Origin: Bacillota bacterium
Lineage (GTDB): Bacteria; Bacillota; Clostridia; Christensenellales; SZUA-584
Assembly: GCA_023410595.1 (NCBI GenBank)
Contig: JAEYPO010000025.1
Coordinates: 88,817-152,816 of the forward strand
DNA length: 64,000 bases
Direction of reading: 5' to 3'
The translations under genes were made by a program, and so were the position numbers. The notes beneath the pieces were generated by a model, which was not told the origin of the DNA, did not search any database, and saw only the letters and a list, made by a program, of their open reading frames with translations. Positions 34,514 through 43,134 of this stretch are shown piece by piece (position 1 is the stretch's first letter; every line of letters starts with the position of its first letter).

Positions 34514-35505
34514 AAAGAACAGTATTTGCGCTGGCCGTCAGTCTCTCGCTACTGCTTTGCGGCTGTCTGCAGGAGGTACAGACTGCGCCGGACGATTCCG
34601 AAAGTAAGCTTATTGTGGTCGGGTTTTCTCAGGTCGGAGCGGAATCGGAATGGCGGGTGGCTAACACTGAGAACATGAAGGCCATGCTGAGCGAAGAAAA
34701 CGGATATGAGCTTATATTTGACGATGCGCGCAATGAGGAGGAAAACCAGATCAAGGCGATTCGTAAGTTTATACAACAGGGCGTCGATTATATTGTATTC
34801 TCGCCAAGGGTGGAAAAGGGCTGGGACTCGATACTGCAGGAAGCTAAGGAGGCAGGCATACCGGTTATAGTAACTGACCGCTACATTGAAGCAAAGGACG
34901 AGGGCTTGTATACGGCATATGTCGGTTCGGACTTTCGAAAAGAAGGAGAAAAAGCCGTTGTTTGGCTGGAGGAACTTCTGGAAGAACAGGGGAGAACAAA
35001 AGATTCTATAGGTATTGTTCATATACAGGGGACAAAAGAATCCTCCGCGCAGATAGGCAGAACCCTGGCGCTGGAACAGGCGATAAAGCGGCATCCGAAC
35101 TGGGAACTGGTAGCACAGGAAGACGGCGATTTCACAAGGGCCAAGGCAAACGAAGTCATGAGCGATATTTTAAAGAATACGCAAGACATAGACGTTGTTT
35201 ACTGTGAGAACGACGGCGAGGCATTTGGGGCAATCGACGCGATGACACACGCCGGCCTTGAATGCAACGCAGACGATGGAGTTATAGTCATATCGTTCGA
35301 CGCGACAAAGGTTGGCCTTCGATACTGTCTCGAGGGGAAGATTGCGCTGAACGTGGAATGCAACCCGCTGCAGGGCCCTTATGTAGACGAGATAATCAAA
35401 AAGCTCGAACGCGGCGAGCATATTGAGCGGGAAAGATTTATCGATGAGACTCAGTTCGATTACCGCACCATTACGCAGGAAATGATAGACGGAAGGAGTT
35501 ACTGA
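34510..35505 (+). CDS. Sugar-binding lipoprotein coupled to the sensor kinase
   Basis: A 331-residue periplasmic-binding-protein-type lipoprotein (lipobox LCGC, Cys19). The mature part matches the YtfQ/ChvE-like furanose/pentose binding family (VGFSQVGAESEWRVANTENMK, FSPRVEKGWDSILQEAKEAGIPVIVTDR, VYCENDGEAFGAIDAM). Unlike the binding protein at 35809, it sits in an overlap-coupled set with kinase and regulator. This matches the arrangement of known clostridial three-component pentose systems, where a dedicated binding protein presents the sugar to the kinase. Inferred role: sensing, not bulk transport. Confidence 0.87.
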   Translation: MKRTVFALAVSLSLLLCGCLQEVQTAPDDSESKLIVVGFSQVGAESEWRVANTENMKAMLSEENGYELIFDDARNEEENQIKAIRKFIQQGVDYIVFSPRVEKGWDSILQEAKEAGIPVIVTDRYIEAKDEGLYTAYVGSDFRKEGEKAVVWLEELLEEQGRTKDSIGIVHIQGTKESSAQIGRTLALEQAIKRHPNWELVAQEDGDFTRAKANEVMSDILKNTQDIDVVYCENDGEAFGAIDAMTHAGLECNADDGVIVISFDATKVGLRYCLEGKIALNVECNPLQGPYVDEIIKKLERGEHIERERFIDETQFDYRTITQEMIDGRSY

Positions 35506-35808
35506 CCTTAAGCGAAAGCAGGCCTCAAAGGCAGACGGATTATAGCTGAAACGGTTCGTTTAATACATCAACGCTTACTGATACTCACGATTTTTAAAGG
35601 GTAGTTTTTTTATGGAAGAAGTTTGTAAAATTACTATAGCCAGGTCTTTTCCAAAGTGTAAAATTTCCGGCGATTTGATATCTAATCGAGATTGTTTGAA
35701 TTCTTCCCGTGTTCTTTTAAGTACATTGTATTTCACTTTTCCAAATGTTATAAGCAAGATGAAAGATGTGTACCCTGACACATCAAACTTTGGAAAGGAA
35801 ATAGAAGT
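35506..35808 (+). other. Non-coding gap before the transport operon
   Basis: About 300 AT-rich bases. A 66-codon frame (35612-35812) overlaps the next start, has no ribosome site and no recognisable features, so I take it as chance. A ribosome site (GGAAAGGA) ends the gap. No clear terminator or promoter was found. Confidence 0.4.
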
Positions 35809-36795
35809 ATGAAAAAATTCATTGCTGTTCTCTTTGTTGTTGTGCTCGCGATAGGGCTGATGGCTTGCGCCGCCCAAACTCCGGCGACGACCGACGGAGG
35901 CCAGGGCGCTGGCGGACAGATAAAAGTTGGTATCGTAAATAATCCGCCATCCGAGTCCGGATATCGCGCGGCGAATGTGGCAGACTTTGAAAAAGTCTTC
36001 ACTGAAGCGAACGGATACAAAGTTTCGACCACCTACAGCCTGAAGAATGACGAGCAGCTCAATGCAGCTTCGCAGTTCATCACCGAAGGTGTGGACTATC
36101 TTCTGATCTCGGCCGCCGCTACAGACGGTTGGGATGCCGTTCTTAAGAGCGCTAAGGAAGCTGGCGTTAAAGTGTTCCTGTTCGACCGTATGATGAATGT
36201 CGACGAGAGCCTGTATGAATCTGCCGTTGTTTCCGATATGGCGAAGGAAGGAACTACGGCTGTGGATTGGCTAAAAGCCCAGAAATTACCCGAGTATAAT
36301 GTCATCCACATTCAGGGCGCTATGGGCAGCGATGCTCAGATAGGCCGCACAAACGCTCTGCAAAAGGAATTTGATGCCGGCACCATGAAAATGGTAATGC
36401 AACAGACCGCTACCTGGGATGAAGCCGAAGCAAAGAAAATTGTCGAATCAGTAATCAACTCCGGTGAGAAATTCAATGTTATCTATGCTGAAAATGACGG
36501 CATGGCAAAGGGCGCTGTTTCGGCTCTCGATGAGGCTGGCAAGACCCATGGCGTTGGCAAAGACGTCGTCGTAATGGGCTTCGATTGCAACAAGTGGGCT
36601 CTTAGAGAACTGCTTGCCGGCAACTGGAACTATGACGGTCAGTGCAGCCCCTTCCAGGCTTCCGTAATCGATGGAATGATAAAGGATCTTGAGGCCGGCA
36701 AGACGGTACCGAAGAAGGTTATTTCTGAAGAGAAAGGTTTCGATGCAACGACGATTACACAGGAAGACATTGATACATATGGTCTCGGCGAATAA
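35809..36795 (+). CDS. Sugar ABC transporter substrate-binding lipoprotein (YtfQ-like)
   Basis: A 328-residue lipoprotein with lipobox LMAC (Cys20) and a short Thr/Ala/Gly linker. The mature domain has the ribose/galactofuranose-binding pattern VGIVNNPPSESGYRAANVADFEK, ISAAATDGWDAVLKSAKEAGVKVFLFDR and IYAENDGMAKGAVSALDEAG. It heads the transport operon and is separated from the ATPase gene by a strong hairpin. The nearby araA makes L-arabinose, perhaps in the furanose form, the likely ligand. Confidence 0.9.
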   Translation: MKKFIAVLFVVVLAIGLMACAAQTPATTDGGQGAGGQIKVGIVNNPPSESGYRAANVADFEKVFTEANGYKVSTTYSLKNDEQLNAASQFITEGVDYLLISAAATDGWDAVLKSAKEAGVKVFLFDRMMNVDESLYESAVVSDMAKEGTTAVDWLKAQKLPEYNVIHIQGAMGSDAQIGRTNALQKEFDAGTMKMVMQQTATWDEAEAKKIVESVINSGEKFNVIYAENDGMAKGAVSALDEAGKTHGVGKDVVVMGFDCNKWALRELLAGNWNYDGQCSPFQASVIDGMIKDLEAGKTVPKKVISEEKGFDATTITQEDIDTYGLGE

Positions 36796-36841
36796 TCGGT
36801 AAATCTTCCTCCTCTGATAACAGGGACTTAAGTGAGAATGT

Positions 36842-36881
36842 GCGGTGCGGAGTATGCGGATTTTGCGCATACACGCACCGC
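36842..36881 (+). terminator. Intra-operon hairpin between binding protein and ATPase genes
   Basis: GCGGTGCG pairs with CGCACCGC, and inside it TATGCG pairs with CGCATA. Only a short T4 run follows after CAC, so it is likely an mRNA-stabilising or partially terminating hairpin that raises binding-protein output. Confidence 0.6.
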
Positions 36882-36921
36882 CACTTTTCCAAAGATTAGT
36901 GCGCTTAAAGGATGGTTGCCT

Positions 36922-38436
36922 ATGCAAAACGACATCGTTTTATCCATGCGTAAAATATGCAAAGCATTCCCGGGTGTACGCGCTTTGCAAAATGTGGACT
37001 TCACTCTTCATAAAGGCGAGATTCACGCCCTGATGGGTGAGAATGGAGCCGGCAAGTCAACGCTGATTAAAGTTTTAACAGGCGTATACCCTAAAGATTC
37101 AGGGCAAATCCACTTAGCGGGTATTAACAAAGAAATAAATGTAAAGTCGCCTCAAGAGGCTCAGAATTTAGGTATCAGCACGGTTTATCAGGAGATAACC
37201 CTTTGCCCTAATCTTACAGTCGCCGAGAATATGTTTATCGGGCGGGGCAATTACTGTTTTGTAAACTGGCGCTCTATGGAAAAGAAGACGACGGAGATAC
37301 TTGCCAGACTTAATATCCCGGCAAGAGCCACTCAGCAGCTTGCCACCTGCTCGCTGGCCGTACAGCAGATGGTAGCCATTGCCCGTTCTGTGGATATGGA
37401 CTGCAAAGTGCTTATATTAGACGAGCCGACCTCTTCGCTGGACGAACACGAGGTTGCAAAGCTTTTCTCGCTTATGCGCGAACTGAAGTCCCGCGGTGTA
37501 AGCATCATCTTTATAACGCATTTCCTTGAACAGGTATACGAAATATGCGACAGGATTACCGTTCTGCGTAACGGCGAGCTCATAGGAGAGTATGAAATAA
37601 AGGAACTGCCGCGCGTACAGCTCATTTCAAAGATGATGGGTAAAGAGCTTGAGGATATTTCAGCATTGCAGAATCGACCATTACACGACAATTCGGATGA
37701 CACGCCTGTTTTCGAGGCATTTGGGTTATCAAGTACGGATGCAAAGGCGTTTGACTTTAAAATTCACAAGGGAGAAGTAAACGGGTTTACCGGGCTTCTG
37801 GGCTCCGGCCGCAGCGAAAGCGTACGCGCAATATTCGGCGCTGATAAAATTACTGGCGGCGGGGTGAAGATAAAAGGTAAAAACGTTAAAATATCAAAAC
37901 CAAAGGACGCCATGAAGCATGGCATCGGGTATCTGCCCGAGGACAGAAAGCAGGACGGTATAATTGAGGACTTGTCCGTGCGTGAAAATATTATACTTGC
38001 ACTGCAGGTTATGAAGGGCTTTTTTAAGCCGTTTTCCAAACTAACGGCGGAAGCCTTTGCCGATGAATACATCAAATTATTAGATATAAAAACTCCGTCT
38101 ACGGATACGCCCATAAAATCACTTTCGGGCGGCAATCAGCAAAAGGCAATACTTGCACGCTGGCTGCTCACAAATCCAAAGTATCTTATACTGGACGAAC
38201 CGACGCGCGGTATTGACGTCGGTACAAAAGTCGAAATACAAAAGCTCGTGCTAAAGCTCGCCGAAGAAGGCGTCAGCGTTACGTTTATTTCTTCCGAAAT
38301 AGAGGAGATGCTTCGCACTTGCTCGCGGCTCATTGTTATGCGGGATCGTAAAATAGTGGGCGAACTCAAGGGCGAGGATATGACGCAAGCTAAAATTATG
38401 CACACTATAGCGGGGGAGGCGGCTCAAAATGGCTAA
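36922..38436 (+). CDS. Sugar ABC transporter ATP-binding protein with two ABC domains
   Basis: A 504-residue tandem ATPase of the MglA/RbsA/YtfR group. Domain 1: Walker A GENGAGKST, signature-region LAVQQMVAIARS, Walker B LILDEPTSSLD. Domain 2: Walker A-like GLLGSGRSE, signature SLSGGNQQKAILARW, Walker B LILDEPTRGID. ATG 36922 follows AAAGGA at correct spacing; the open frame upstream to 36832 runs through the hairpin and is not part of the protein. It overlaps the permease gene by 8 bases. Confidence 0.93.
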   Translation: MQNDIVLSMRKICKAFPGVRALQNVDFTLHKGEIHALMGENGAGKSTLIKVLTGVYPKDSGQIHLAGINKEINVKSPQEAQNLGISTVYQEITLCPNLTVAENMFIGRGNYCFVNWRSMEKKTTEILARLNIPARATQQLATCSLAVQQMVAIARSVDMDCKVLILDEPTSSLDEHEVAKLFSLMRELKSRGVSIIFITHFLEQVYEICDRITVLRNGELIGEYEIKELPRVQLISKMMGKELEDISALQNRPLHDNSDDTPVFEAFGLSSTDAKAFDFKIHKGEVNGFTGLLGSGRSESVRAIFGADKITGGGVKIKGKNVKISKPKDAMKHGIGYLPEDRKQDGIIEDLSVRENIILALQVMKGFFKPFSKLTAEAFADEYIKLLDIKTPSTDTPIKSLSGGNQQKAILARWLLTNPKYLILDEPTRGIDVGTKVEIQKLVLKLAEEGVSVTFISSEIEEMLRTCSRLIVMRDRKIVGELKGEDMTQAKIMHTIAGEAAQNG

Positions 38437-39523
38437 GGTTCTTAAGAAATTTGCGAGATCTCAATTGGCCGTCCCGTTGTTTGCGCTTTTTCTGCTTATT
38501 GTTTTTAATCTAATCAGGGATATCAGCTTTTTTTCTTTAACAGTTACATCCAACAACGATGGTAACACCGTCCTGTCAGGCAATATAATCAGTATACTAA
38601 ACGGCGCGTCTGAGCTCGCAATCCTGGCAATCGGTATGACGCTCGTAACAGCATCGTCGAAAGGACAGGATATCAGCGTTGGCGCGGCGGCGGCAATAGC
38701 GGGCAGCGTCTTTGTCAGCGTGCTTCGCGCGAATGAAATTACGCTGCCGATTATTCTTGTAGCCTTTCTGGCAAGCTGCATAGTTGCGATTATGTTCGGC
38801 GCATTCAACGGCACATTGGTCGCCATATTCAAGATTCAGCCGATGATTGCGACATTAATACTGTTTACTACCGGACGCTCTATAGCGTATTGGATAAACG
38901 GCGGGGCAACTCCTACTGTGGAGAGCCCGCTGCTGGGTTATATCGGAAGCTTTATTCCGGGCATCCCCATACCCACACCCATTATTATCGTAATAGTATT
39001 CGGGTTGTTGGTTTGGCTTATCTTAAGGTTCACTAATTTAAGGTTATACACGCAAGCGGTCGGAATCAACGAAAAATCCGCCCGCTTAAACGGAATCAAC
39101 GCAGTCTGGATAAAGCTGTTGTCATTTATGATACTGGGCGTTTGCGCAGCTATTTCGGGCGCTATCAATGTCAGCAGAATAGGGCTTATCAATCATGAAA
39201 AGCTCCTTATGGATATTGAAATGGACGCTATTCTGGCTGTCGCCATAGGAGGTAATTCTCTGGGCGGCGGAAAATTCAGCCTGGCCGGTTCAGTGATAGG
39301 CGCATACATCATTCAGGCGCTCACGATCACGCTTTATGCCATGAAGGTTCCTTCGACAGCGATAAAAGCCTACAAGGCAATTGTAATAATAGCTATCGTT
39401 GTACTTAGTTCGCCGATTGTAAAAGAATATGCCCTTAAGATGCGCGATAAGCTGTTTAAAAAACCGACGCAAATAGCGGAGATTCAACAGGAAAATTACA
39501 CAAGCGGTGGTAAAAGCTTATAA
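38429..39523 (+). CDS. Sugar ABC transporter permease, first subunit
   Basis: A 364-residue membrane protein of the RbsC/YtfT group with about nine hydrophobic segments; GMTLVTASSKGQDISVGAAAAIAGS and the coupling-loop region AVGINEKSARLNGINAVWIK are typical. The polar C-terminal tail (KKPTQIAEIQQENYTSGGKSL) extends into a region that is a decayed tandem copy of the gene's own 3' end (39513-39635), so the stop codon position reflects that duplication. Confidence 0.92.
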   Translation: MAKVLKKFARSQLAVPLFALFLLIVFNLIRDISFFSLTVTSNNDGNTVLSGNIISILNGASELAILAIGMTLVTASSKGQDISVGAAAAIAGSVFVSVLRANEITLPIILVAFLASCIVAIMFGAFNGTLVAIFKIQPMIATLILFTTGRSIAYWINGGATPTVESPLLGYIGSFIPGIPIPTPIIIVIVFGLLVWLILRFTNLRLYTQAVGINEKSARLNGINAVWIKLLSFMILGVCAAISGAINVSRIGLINHEKLLMDIEMDAILAVAIGGNSLGGGKFSLAGSVIGAYIIQALTITLYAMKVPSTAIKAYKAIVIIAIVVLSSPIVKEYALKMRDKLFKKPTQIAEIQQENYTSGGKSL

Positions 39524-39635
39524 AGTAATTGTTAATATAGACATTGTTGTAATCGGTTCGCCCATTTGAAAAATTACCCCCTTAAAGCTTAAACAATAAG
39601 CTGTTAAAAAACCGACGGAAATGACGGAGAATATG
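39513..39635 (+). repeat. Decayed tandem duplicate of the permease gene 3' end
   Basis: This stretch aligns with 39365-39488 at a constant shift of 148 bases, with one base deleted. Shared blocks include AAGCTGTT...AAAAAACCGACG, GTTCGCC, CCCTTAA and GACGGAGA/AGCGGAGA. Differences and in-frame stops show that it is no longer coding. It fills the gap between the two permease genes. Confidence 0.8.
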
Positions 39636-39639
39636 TAAT

Positions 39640-40749
39640 ATGACAAGTAATAAAAGGTTAGTTCCCGGCATACCGGGTAGAAAACGCAGAGAGCCAATTT
39701 CCAACACCAATTTGCTCCTTACCATAACGATTTGCATCTTTATTGGCATGTACGCGCTGGCCATGCTTATCTGGGGCGGCGGTTTTTTGAATCCTCAGCA
39801 GTTCCTTGATATTTTCAATAATAATGCGTTTTTGATTGTGCTTTCCTGCGGACTGACTATAGTAATGGTAGCGGGCGGCATAGATATTTCGGTGGGAGGC
39901 ATAACCGCGCTGGTAACAATGGCTTGCGTTGTTTATCTGGAAGACCAGGGCGGCAGCTTAATAGGCTCGATGGGCTTGGCTTTGGGTATAGGGATAGCGT
40001 TCGGCCTGATTCAGGGAACACTAATATCATATTTGGACATACAGCCCTTTATTGTCACTTTGGCGGGCATGTTTTTTGCAAAAGGAATGACAACCATAGT
40101 CAGCGTTGATCCGCGTACAGCGACGCATGAAGCCTTTGTAGCCCTTAAGCAGTTCCGTATCGAGATACCGGGCGTCGGGTATTATGGAAAAACCGGAAAT
40201 TTTATTCCCGCCAAAATCGAGCTCGGCGTAATAATAGCTATTGCAATAGTATTAGCTGTATTTGTAATTCTGAAATGGACGCGATTCGGGCGAAACCTCT
40301 ATGCGGTGGGCGGTAACAAACAGAGCGCTTTAATGCTTGGCATTAACGTAAAACGTACAAAATTTTATTCGTATTTGCTGTGCGGGGTGTTATCCGGAAT
40401 CGGCGGTTACATCTATCTGCTGCATACGGGCGCAGGAGACGCTGCCAATGCCAATACCGCAGAAATGCAGGCGATCGCAGCTGCCATTATAGGCGGTACA
40501 TTGCTAACCGGCGGCGTTGGAAATGTAATCGGTACGCTTTTCGGGGTGCTTTCTTTAAAGACTATCACAAATATTGTGGTTGCTTCGGGGCTAAGGGAAC
40601 CGTATTGGCAGAGCATTACCACCGGGCTTATGCTGACTTTCTTTATTTTGCTTCAGAGCGTAGTACTCGCGCTTCGTGAAAAGGGCGGCTTTACACTGAT
40701 GCTGCCTGAGTGGATAAGGCTAAAGAGCGATAAAACAGAGAATATTTAA
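39640..40749 (+). CDS. Sugar ABC transporter permease, second subunit (YjfF-like)
   Basis: A 369-residue membrane protein of the same superfamily but clearly different from the preceding permease, as in the YtfT/YjfF pair of the galactofuranose transporter. Hallmarks: LSCGLTIVMVAGGIDISVGGITAL, DIQPFIVTLAGMFFAKGMT and AVGGNKQSALMLGINVKRTK (coupling loop). Two distinct permeases plus a tandem ATPase support a furanose importer. A 127-base gap without a terminator leads to araA copy 2. Confidence 0.92.
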   Translation: MTSNKRLVPGIPGRKRREPISNTNLLLTITICIFIGMYALAMLIWGGGFLNPQQFLDIFNNNAFLIVLSCGLTIVMVAGGIDISVGGITALVTMACVVYLEDQGGSLIGSMGLALGIGIAFGLIQGTLISYLDIQPFIVTLAGMFFAKGMTTIVSVDPRTATHEAFVALKQFRIEIPGVGYYGKTGNFIPAKIELGVIIAIAIVLAVFVILKWTRFGRNLYAVGGNKQSALMLGINVKRTKFYSYLLCGVLSGIGGYIYLLHTGAGDAANANTAEMQAIAAAIIGGTLLTGGVGNVIGTLFGVLSLKTITNIVVASGLREPYWQSITTGLMLTFFILLQSVVLALREKGGFTLMLPEWIRLKSDKTENI

Positions 40750-40876
40750 GAATCCGGCGCTATGGCGACTACTAAAAAAGTAAACGTAAAATGAAGAAAA
40801 CGCATATCTGCAATAGAGTATGCCTGGCGTGATTCGTGGCGATAAACTATTATTTGCGGGGCGGAGGAATTGAATT

Positions 40877-42340
40877 ATGGCGTATAAGTTTTGGTTTGTA
40901 GTAGGAAGCCAGCATCTTTATGGGTCCGAAGTACTGAAAGAGGTGGCCATACACGCGAAAGCTATAACGGACGGGTTTAATGCGGATAAAAGCATACCGT
41001 TTGAGGTTATATCAAAAGGCGTGGTCACAACACCCGAAGAGGTAAAAGAAGCTTGTATCGCAGCTAACGGTGACGCGGAATGCGCCGGAGTCATTACATG
41101 GATGCACACGTTCTCGCCGAGCAAGATGTGGATAAGCGGGCTTACTATACTCAACAAGCCCTACCTGCACCTCAACACGCAGTTCAACAGGGATTTGCCT
41201 TTCTCTGCGATTGACATGAACTTTATGAACACAAACCAGTCGGCGCACGGCGACCGGGAACACGGTTTCATAACCGCAAGGCTGCGCATGAAGAGGAAAG
41301 TCATATGCGGATACTGGGAGGACGAGGCTTTCAGAAGCAGGATAGGCGGCTGGATGAGGAGCGCGGTGGGGGCCATATTCAGCAGGAGCTTAAAAGTAAT
41401 GAGGCTGGGCGACAATATGAGGTACGTTGCCGTTACCGAGGGTGACAAGGTTCAGGCCGAGAAAGACCTGGGCTGGAGCGTAAACACTTATGGAGTGGGC
41501 GGGTTTCTCGAACGGGTAAAGGCCGTAACCAGCGATGAGATAGATGGGAAAATCGAGGAGTACAGAAGCAGATATGAGTTTAACACCGATGATATAAGCG
41601 CAGTCCGGTATCAGGCGAGGCTCGAGATTGCGCTGGAGAGCATGCTTGCCGAAGGTGGGTTTAACGCTTATACCGATACGTTTGAGGACCTCTATGGCTT
41701 AGAACAGCTCCCGGGGCTCGCGACGCAGAACCTTATGGGAAAAGGCTGCGGGTTCGGCGCGGAGGGAGACTGGAAGACCGCGGCCTTAGGAGCCATAATA
41801 GGCGCTATGTCCAAGGGGCTCGGCGGCGGTTATTCGTTCATAGAGGATTATACATACCATTTAGAACCGGGAAACGAAGCTGTTTTGGGCGCGCATATGC
41901 TTGAAGTATCGCCGTCAATAGCAGTTAATAAGGCTAAGATAGAGGTACACCCATTAGGGATAGGTGGAAAAAGCGACCCCGCACGACTCGTCTTCGAGGG
42001 CAAAAAGGGCGATGCGATACTCGTAACGATAATCGACATGGGCGGCAGGTTCAGAATGATATCGCACGATGTCCGCGCCATAGAGCCTATAAAGAAGATG
42101 CCGTGCCTTCCGGTGGCGAGCGTCATGTGGCGTCCCGAGCCGGACATGATAACTGCCAATGAAGCGTGGATACTCTGCGGAGGGACGCATCACAGCATAA
42201 TATCCTACGACCTTACTGCCCAGCACATGCGCGACTTTGCCGAGATAATGGGCATTGAGTTTATACATATCAATAAGTATACTGCCATCCCTGAGCTGAA
42301 GGACAAGCTCGCGATAGGAGATATCGTCTGGGGAAGATAA
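40877..42340 (+). CDS. araA: L-arabinose isomerase, copy 2
   Basis: A 487-residue isomerase, same length as the protein at 23560 and identical over most blocks; differences cluster near residues 15-45 and 210-235. All active-site segments are kept (GFGAEGDWK, FIEDYTYH, GAHMLEVSP, THHSI in place of MHHSM). GCGGAGGAA precedes the start. It ends the transporter operon and is followed by a two-way terminator. The two copies could be induced by different signals, one by the GntR regulator and one by the sensor trio. Confidence 0.95.
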   Translation: MAYKFWFVVGSQHLYGSEVLKEVAIHAKAITDGFNADKSIPFEVISKGVVTTPEEVKEACIAANGDAECAGVITWMHTFSPSKMWISGLTILNKPYLHLNTQFNRDLPFSAIDMNFMNTNQSAHGDREHGFITARLRMKRKVICGYWEDEAFRSRIGGWMRSAVGAIFSRSLKVMRLGDNMRYVAVTEGDKVQAEKDLGWSVNTYGVGGFLERVKAVTSDEIDGKIEEYRSRYEFNTDDISAVRYQARLEIALESMLAEGGFNAYTDTFEDLYGLEQLPGLATQNLMGKGCGFGAEGDWKTAALGAIIGAMSKGLGGGYSFIEDYTYHLEPGNEAVLGAHMLEVSPSIAVNKAKIEVHPLGIGGKSDPARLVFEGKKGDAILVTIIDMGGRFRMISHDVRAIEPIKKMPCLPVASVMWRPEPDMITANEAWILCGGTHHSIISYDLTAQHMRDFAEIMGIEFIHINKYTAIPELKDKLAIGDIVWGR

Positions 42341-42436
42341 GCGGTGTAAGCTGAAGGGAAAACCGGGCAATATAAACTGGCTCGATTTCCCACCTGTGCG
42401 ATACCACATATGTTAATACCGCCACTGTTTACGGAA

Positions 42437-42475
42437 TAAAAAATGAGCACACTTTAAAGTGAACTCATTTTTTTA
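42437..42475. terminator. Bidirectional terminator between araA copy 2 and tRNA-Ser
   Basis: AATGAG/CTCATT with an inner CACTTTAAAGTG palindrome, run of T7 on plus and T6 on minus. Confidence 0.8.
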
Positions 42476-42569
42476 TGGCGGAGAAGCCGGGATTTGAACC
42501 CGGGCGCCGGTTACCCCGGCCTACTCCCTTAGCAGGGGAGCCCCTTCAGCCGAACTTGGGTACTTCTCC
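42476..42569 (-). tRNA. tRNA-Ser (anticodon GCT)
   Basis: A cloverleaf with acceptor GGAGAAG/CTTCTCC, T-arm GGGTTCAAATCCC, anticodon arm CTCCC/GGGAG with loop CTGCTAA, and a long variable arm typical of class II tRNA. The encoded 3' CCA is present (42478-42476). It reads AGC/AGU codons. Confidence 0.95.
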
Positions 42570-42590
42570 ATATCCATGAGCAACTCGTTA

Positions 42591-42620
42591 ATTATAAAAG
42601 AAAAACGGCTGCGTTGTCAA
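42591..42620 (-). promoter_or_regulatory. Promoter of tRNA-Ser
   Basis: On the minus strand TTGACA (42620-42615), 18-base spacer, TATAAT (42596-42591): both boxes perfect. Confidence 0.85.
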
Positions 42621-42711
42621 TAAACAAATGGTCGTTTATGATAAATTGAAAATATGGGTATCAGAAATCTCCAGCATTAATAAGTAAATAAAATTTTTAG
42701 TGTATTGTATG

Positions 42712-42740
42712 TTGACAAACAGGATTATGTCTGATATATT
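42712..42740 (+). promoter_or_regulatory. Promoter of the branched-chain amino-acid operon
   Basis: TTGACA, 17-base spacer, TATATT, upstream of the T-box leader. Confidence 0.85.
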
Positions 42741-42771
42741 AAAGCGTAATAATTTACCCATTTAAAGGCAT

Positions 42772-43057
42772 TGATGGAGAGGGGTTTATCAAAGGAGCTT
42801 TAAGAGAGCCGGCGGACGGTGCAAGACCGGCAGCGAATTGATAAACGGGTCACTCCGGAGCCGCGTGTTGAATCGAGTAAGCATAGCCGGTTAACCCCGT
42901 TACAGGTTTAGGGCTTTATAGAGCCTGAAGCGGCCTTTTTAAAGGCCTATAAAAGCCGTAAGACTTTTAGGGGCATAAAGGCAAGATGAGTGGTACCGCG
43001 AAGTTGGATAACGACTGCGTCTCTTCTTCTTAACAGAAGAGCACGCAGTTTTTTTAT
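42772..43057 (+). promoter_or_regulatory. T-box leader of the ilv-cim-leu operon
   Basis: A tRNA-sensing leader. Stem I apical region GGACGGTGCAAGACC, then the specifier region GGGTCACTCCGGAG, and the T-box core GAGTGGTACCGCG at 42988-43000 that pairs with uncharged tRNA ends. A terminator follows (CTGCGT-CTCTTCT arms, 43014-43056, T8). The triplet GTC (Val) just before ACTCCGGAG is my best reading of the specifier; this is tentative but suits a valine operon. A hairpin repeat is lodged between stem I and the antiterminator. Confidence 0.9.
42944..42974 (+). repeat. Dispersed hairpin repeat within the T-box leader
   Basis: Left arm CCTATAAAAGCC, loop GTAA (also GNRA), right arm GACTTTTAGGGG. 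One mismatch inside. Confidence 0.6.
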
Positions 43058-43060
43058 TAC

Positions 43061-43096
43061 CGGGGTTTAAAAAAGCCAAACGGCTTTTAAGGTGTG
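43061..43096 (+). repeat. Dispersed hairpin repeat, divergent copy after the T-box terminator
   Basis: 5' flank CGGGG, arms TTAAAAAAGCC and GGCTTTTAA around a short AAAC loop, 3' flank GGTGTGTGAAAT. Confidence 0.5.
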
Positions 43097-43134
43097 TGAA
43101 ATATCATGGGCGATAGCTTGGAAAGGATTATATT

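Noticed and set aside
35612..35812. 66-codon frame before the sugar-binding protein
   Set aside because: No ribosome site, no recognisable domain, overlaps the next gene's start; more likely leader sequence.
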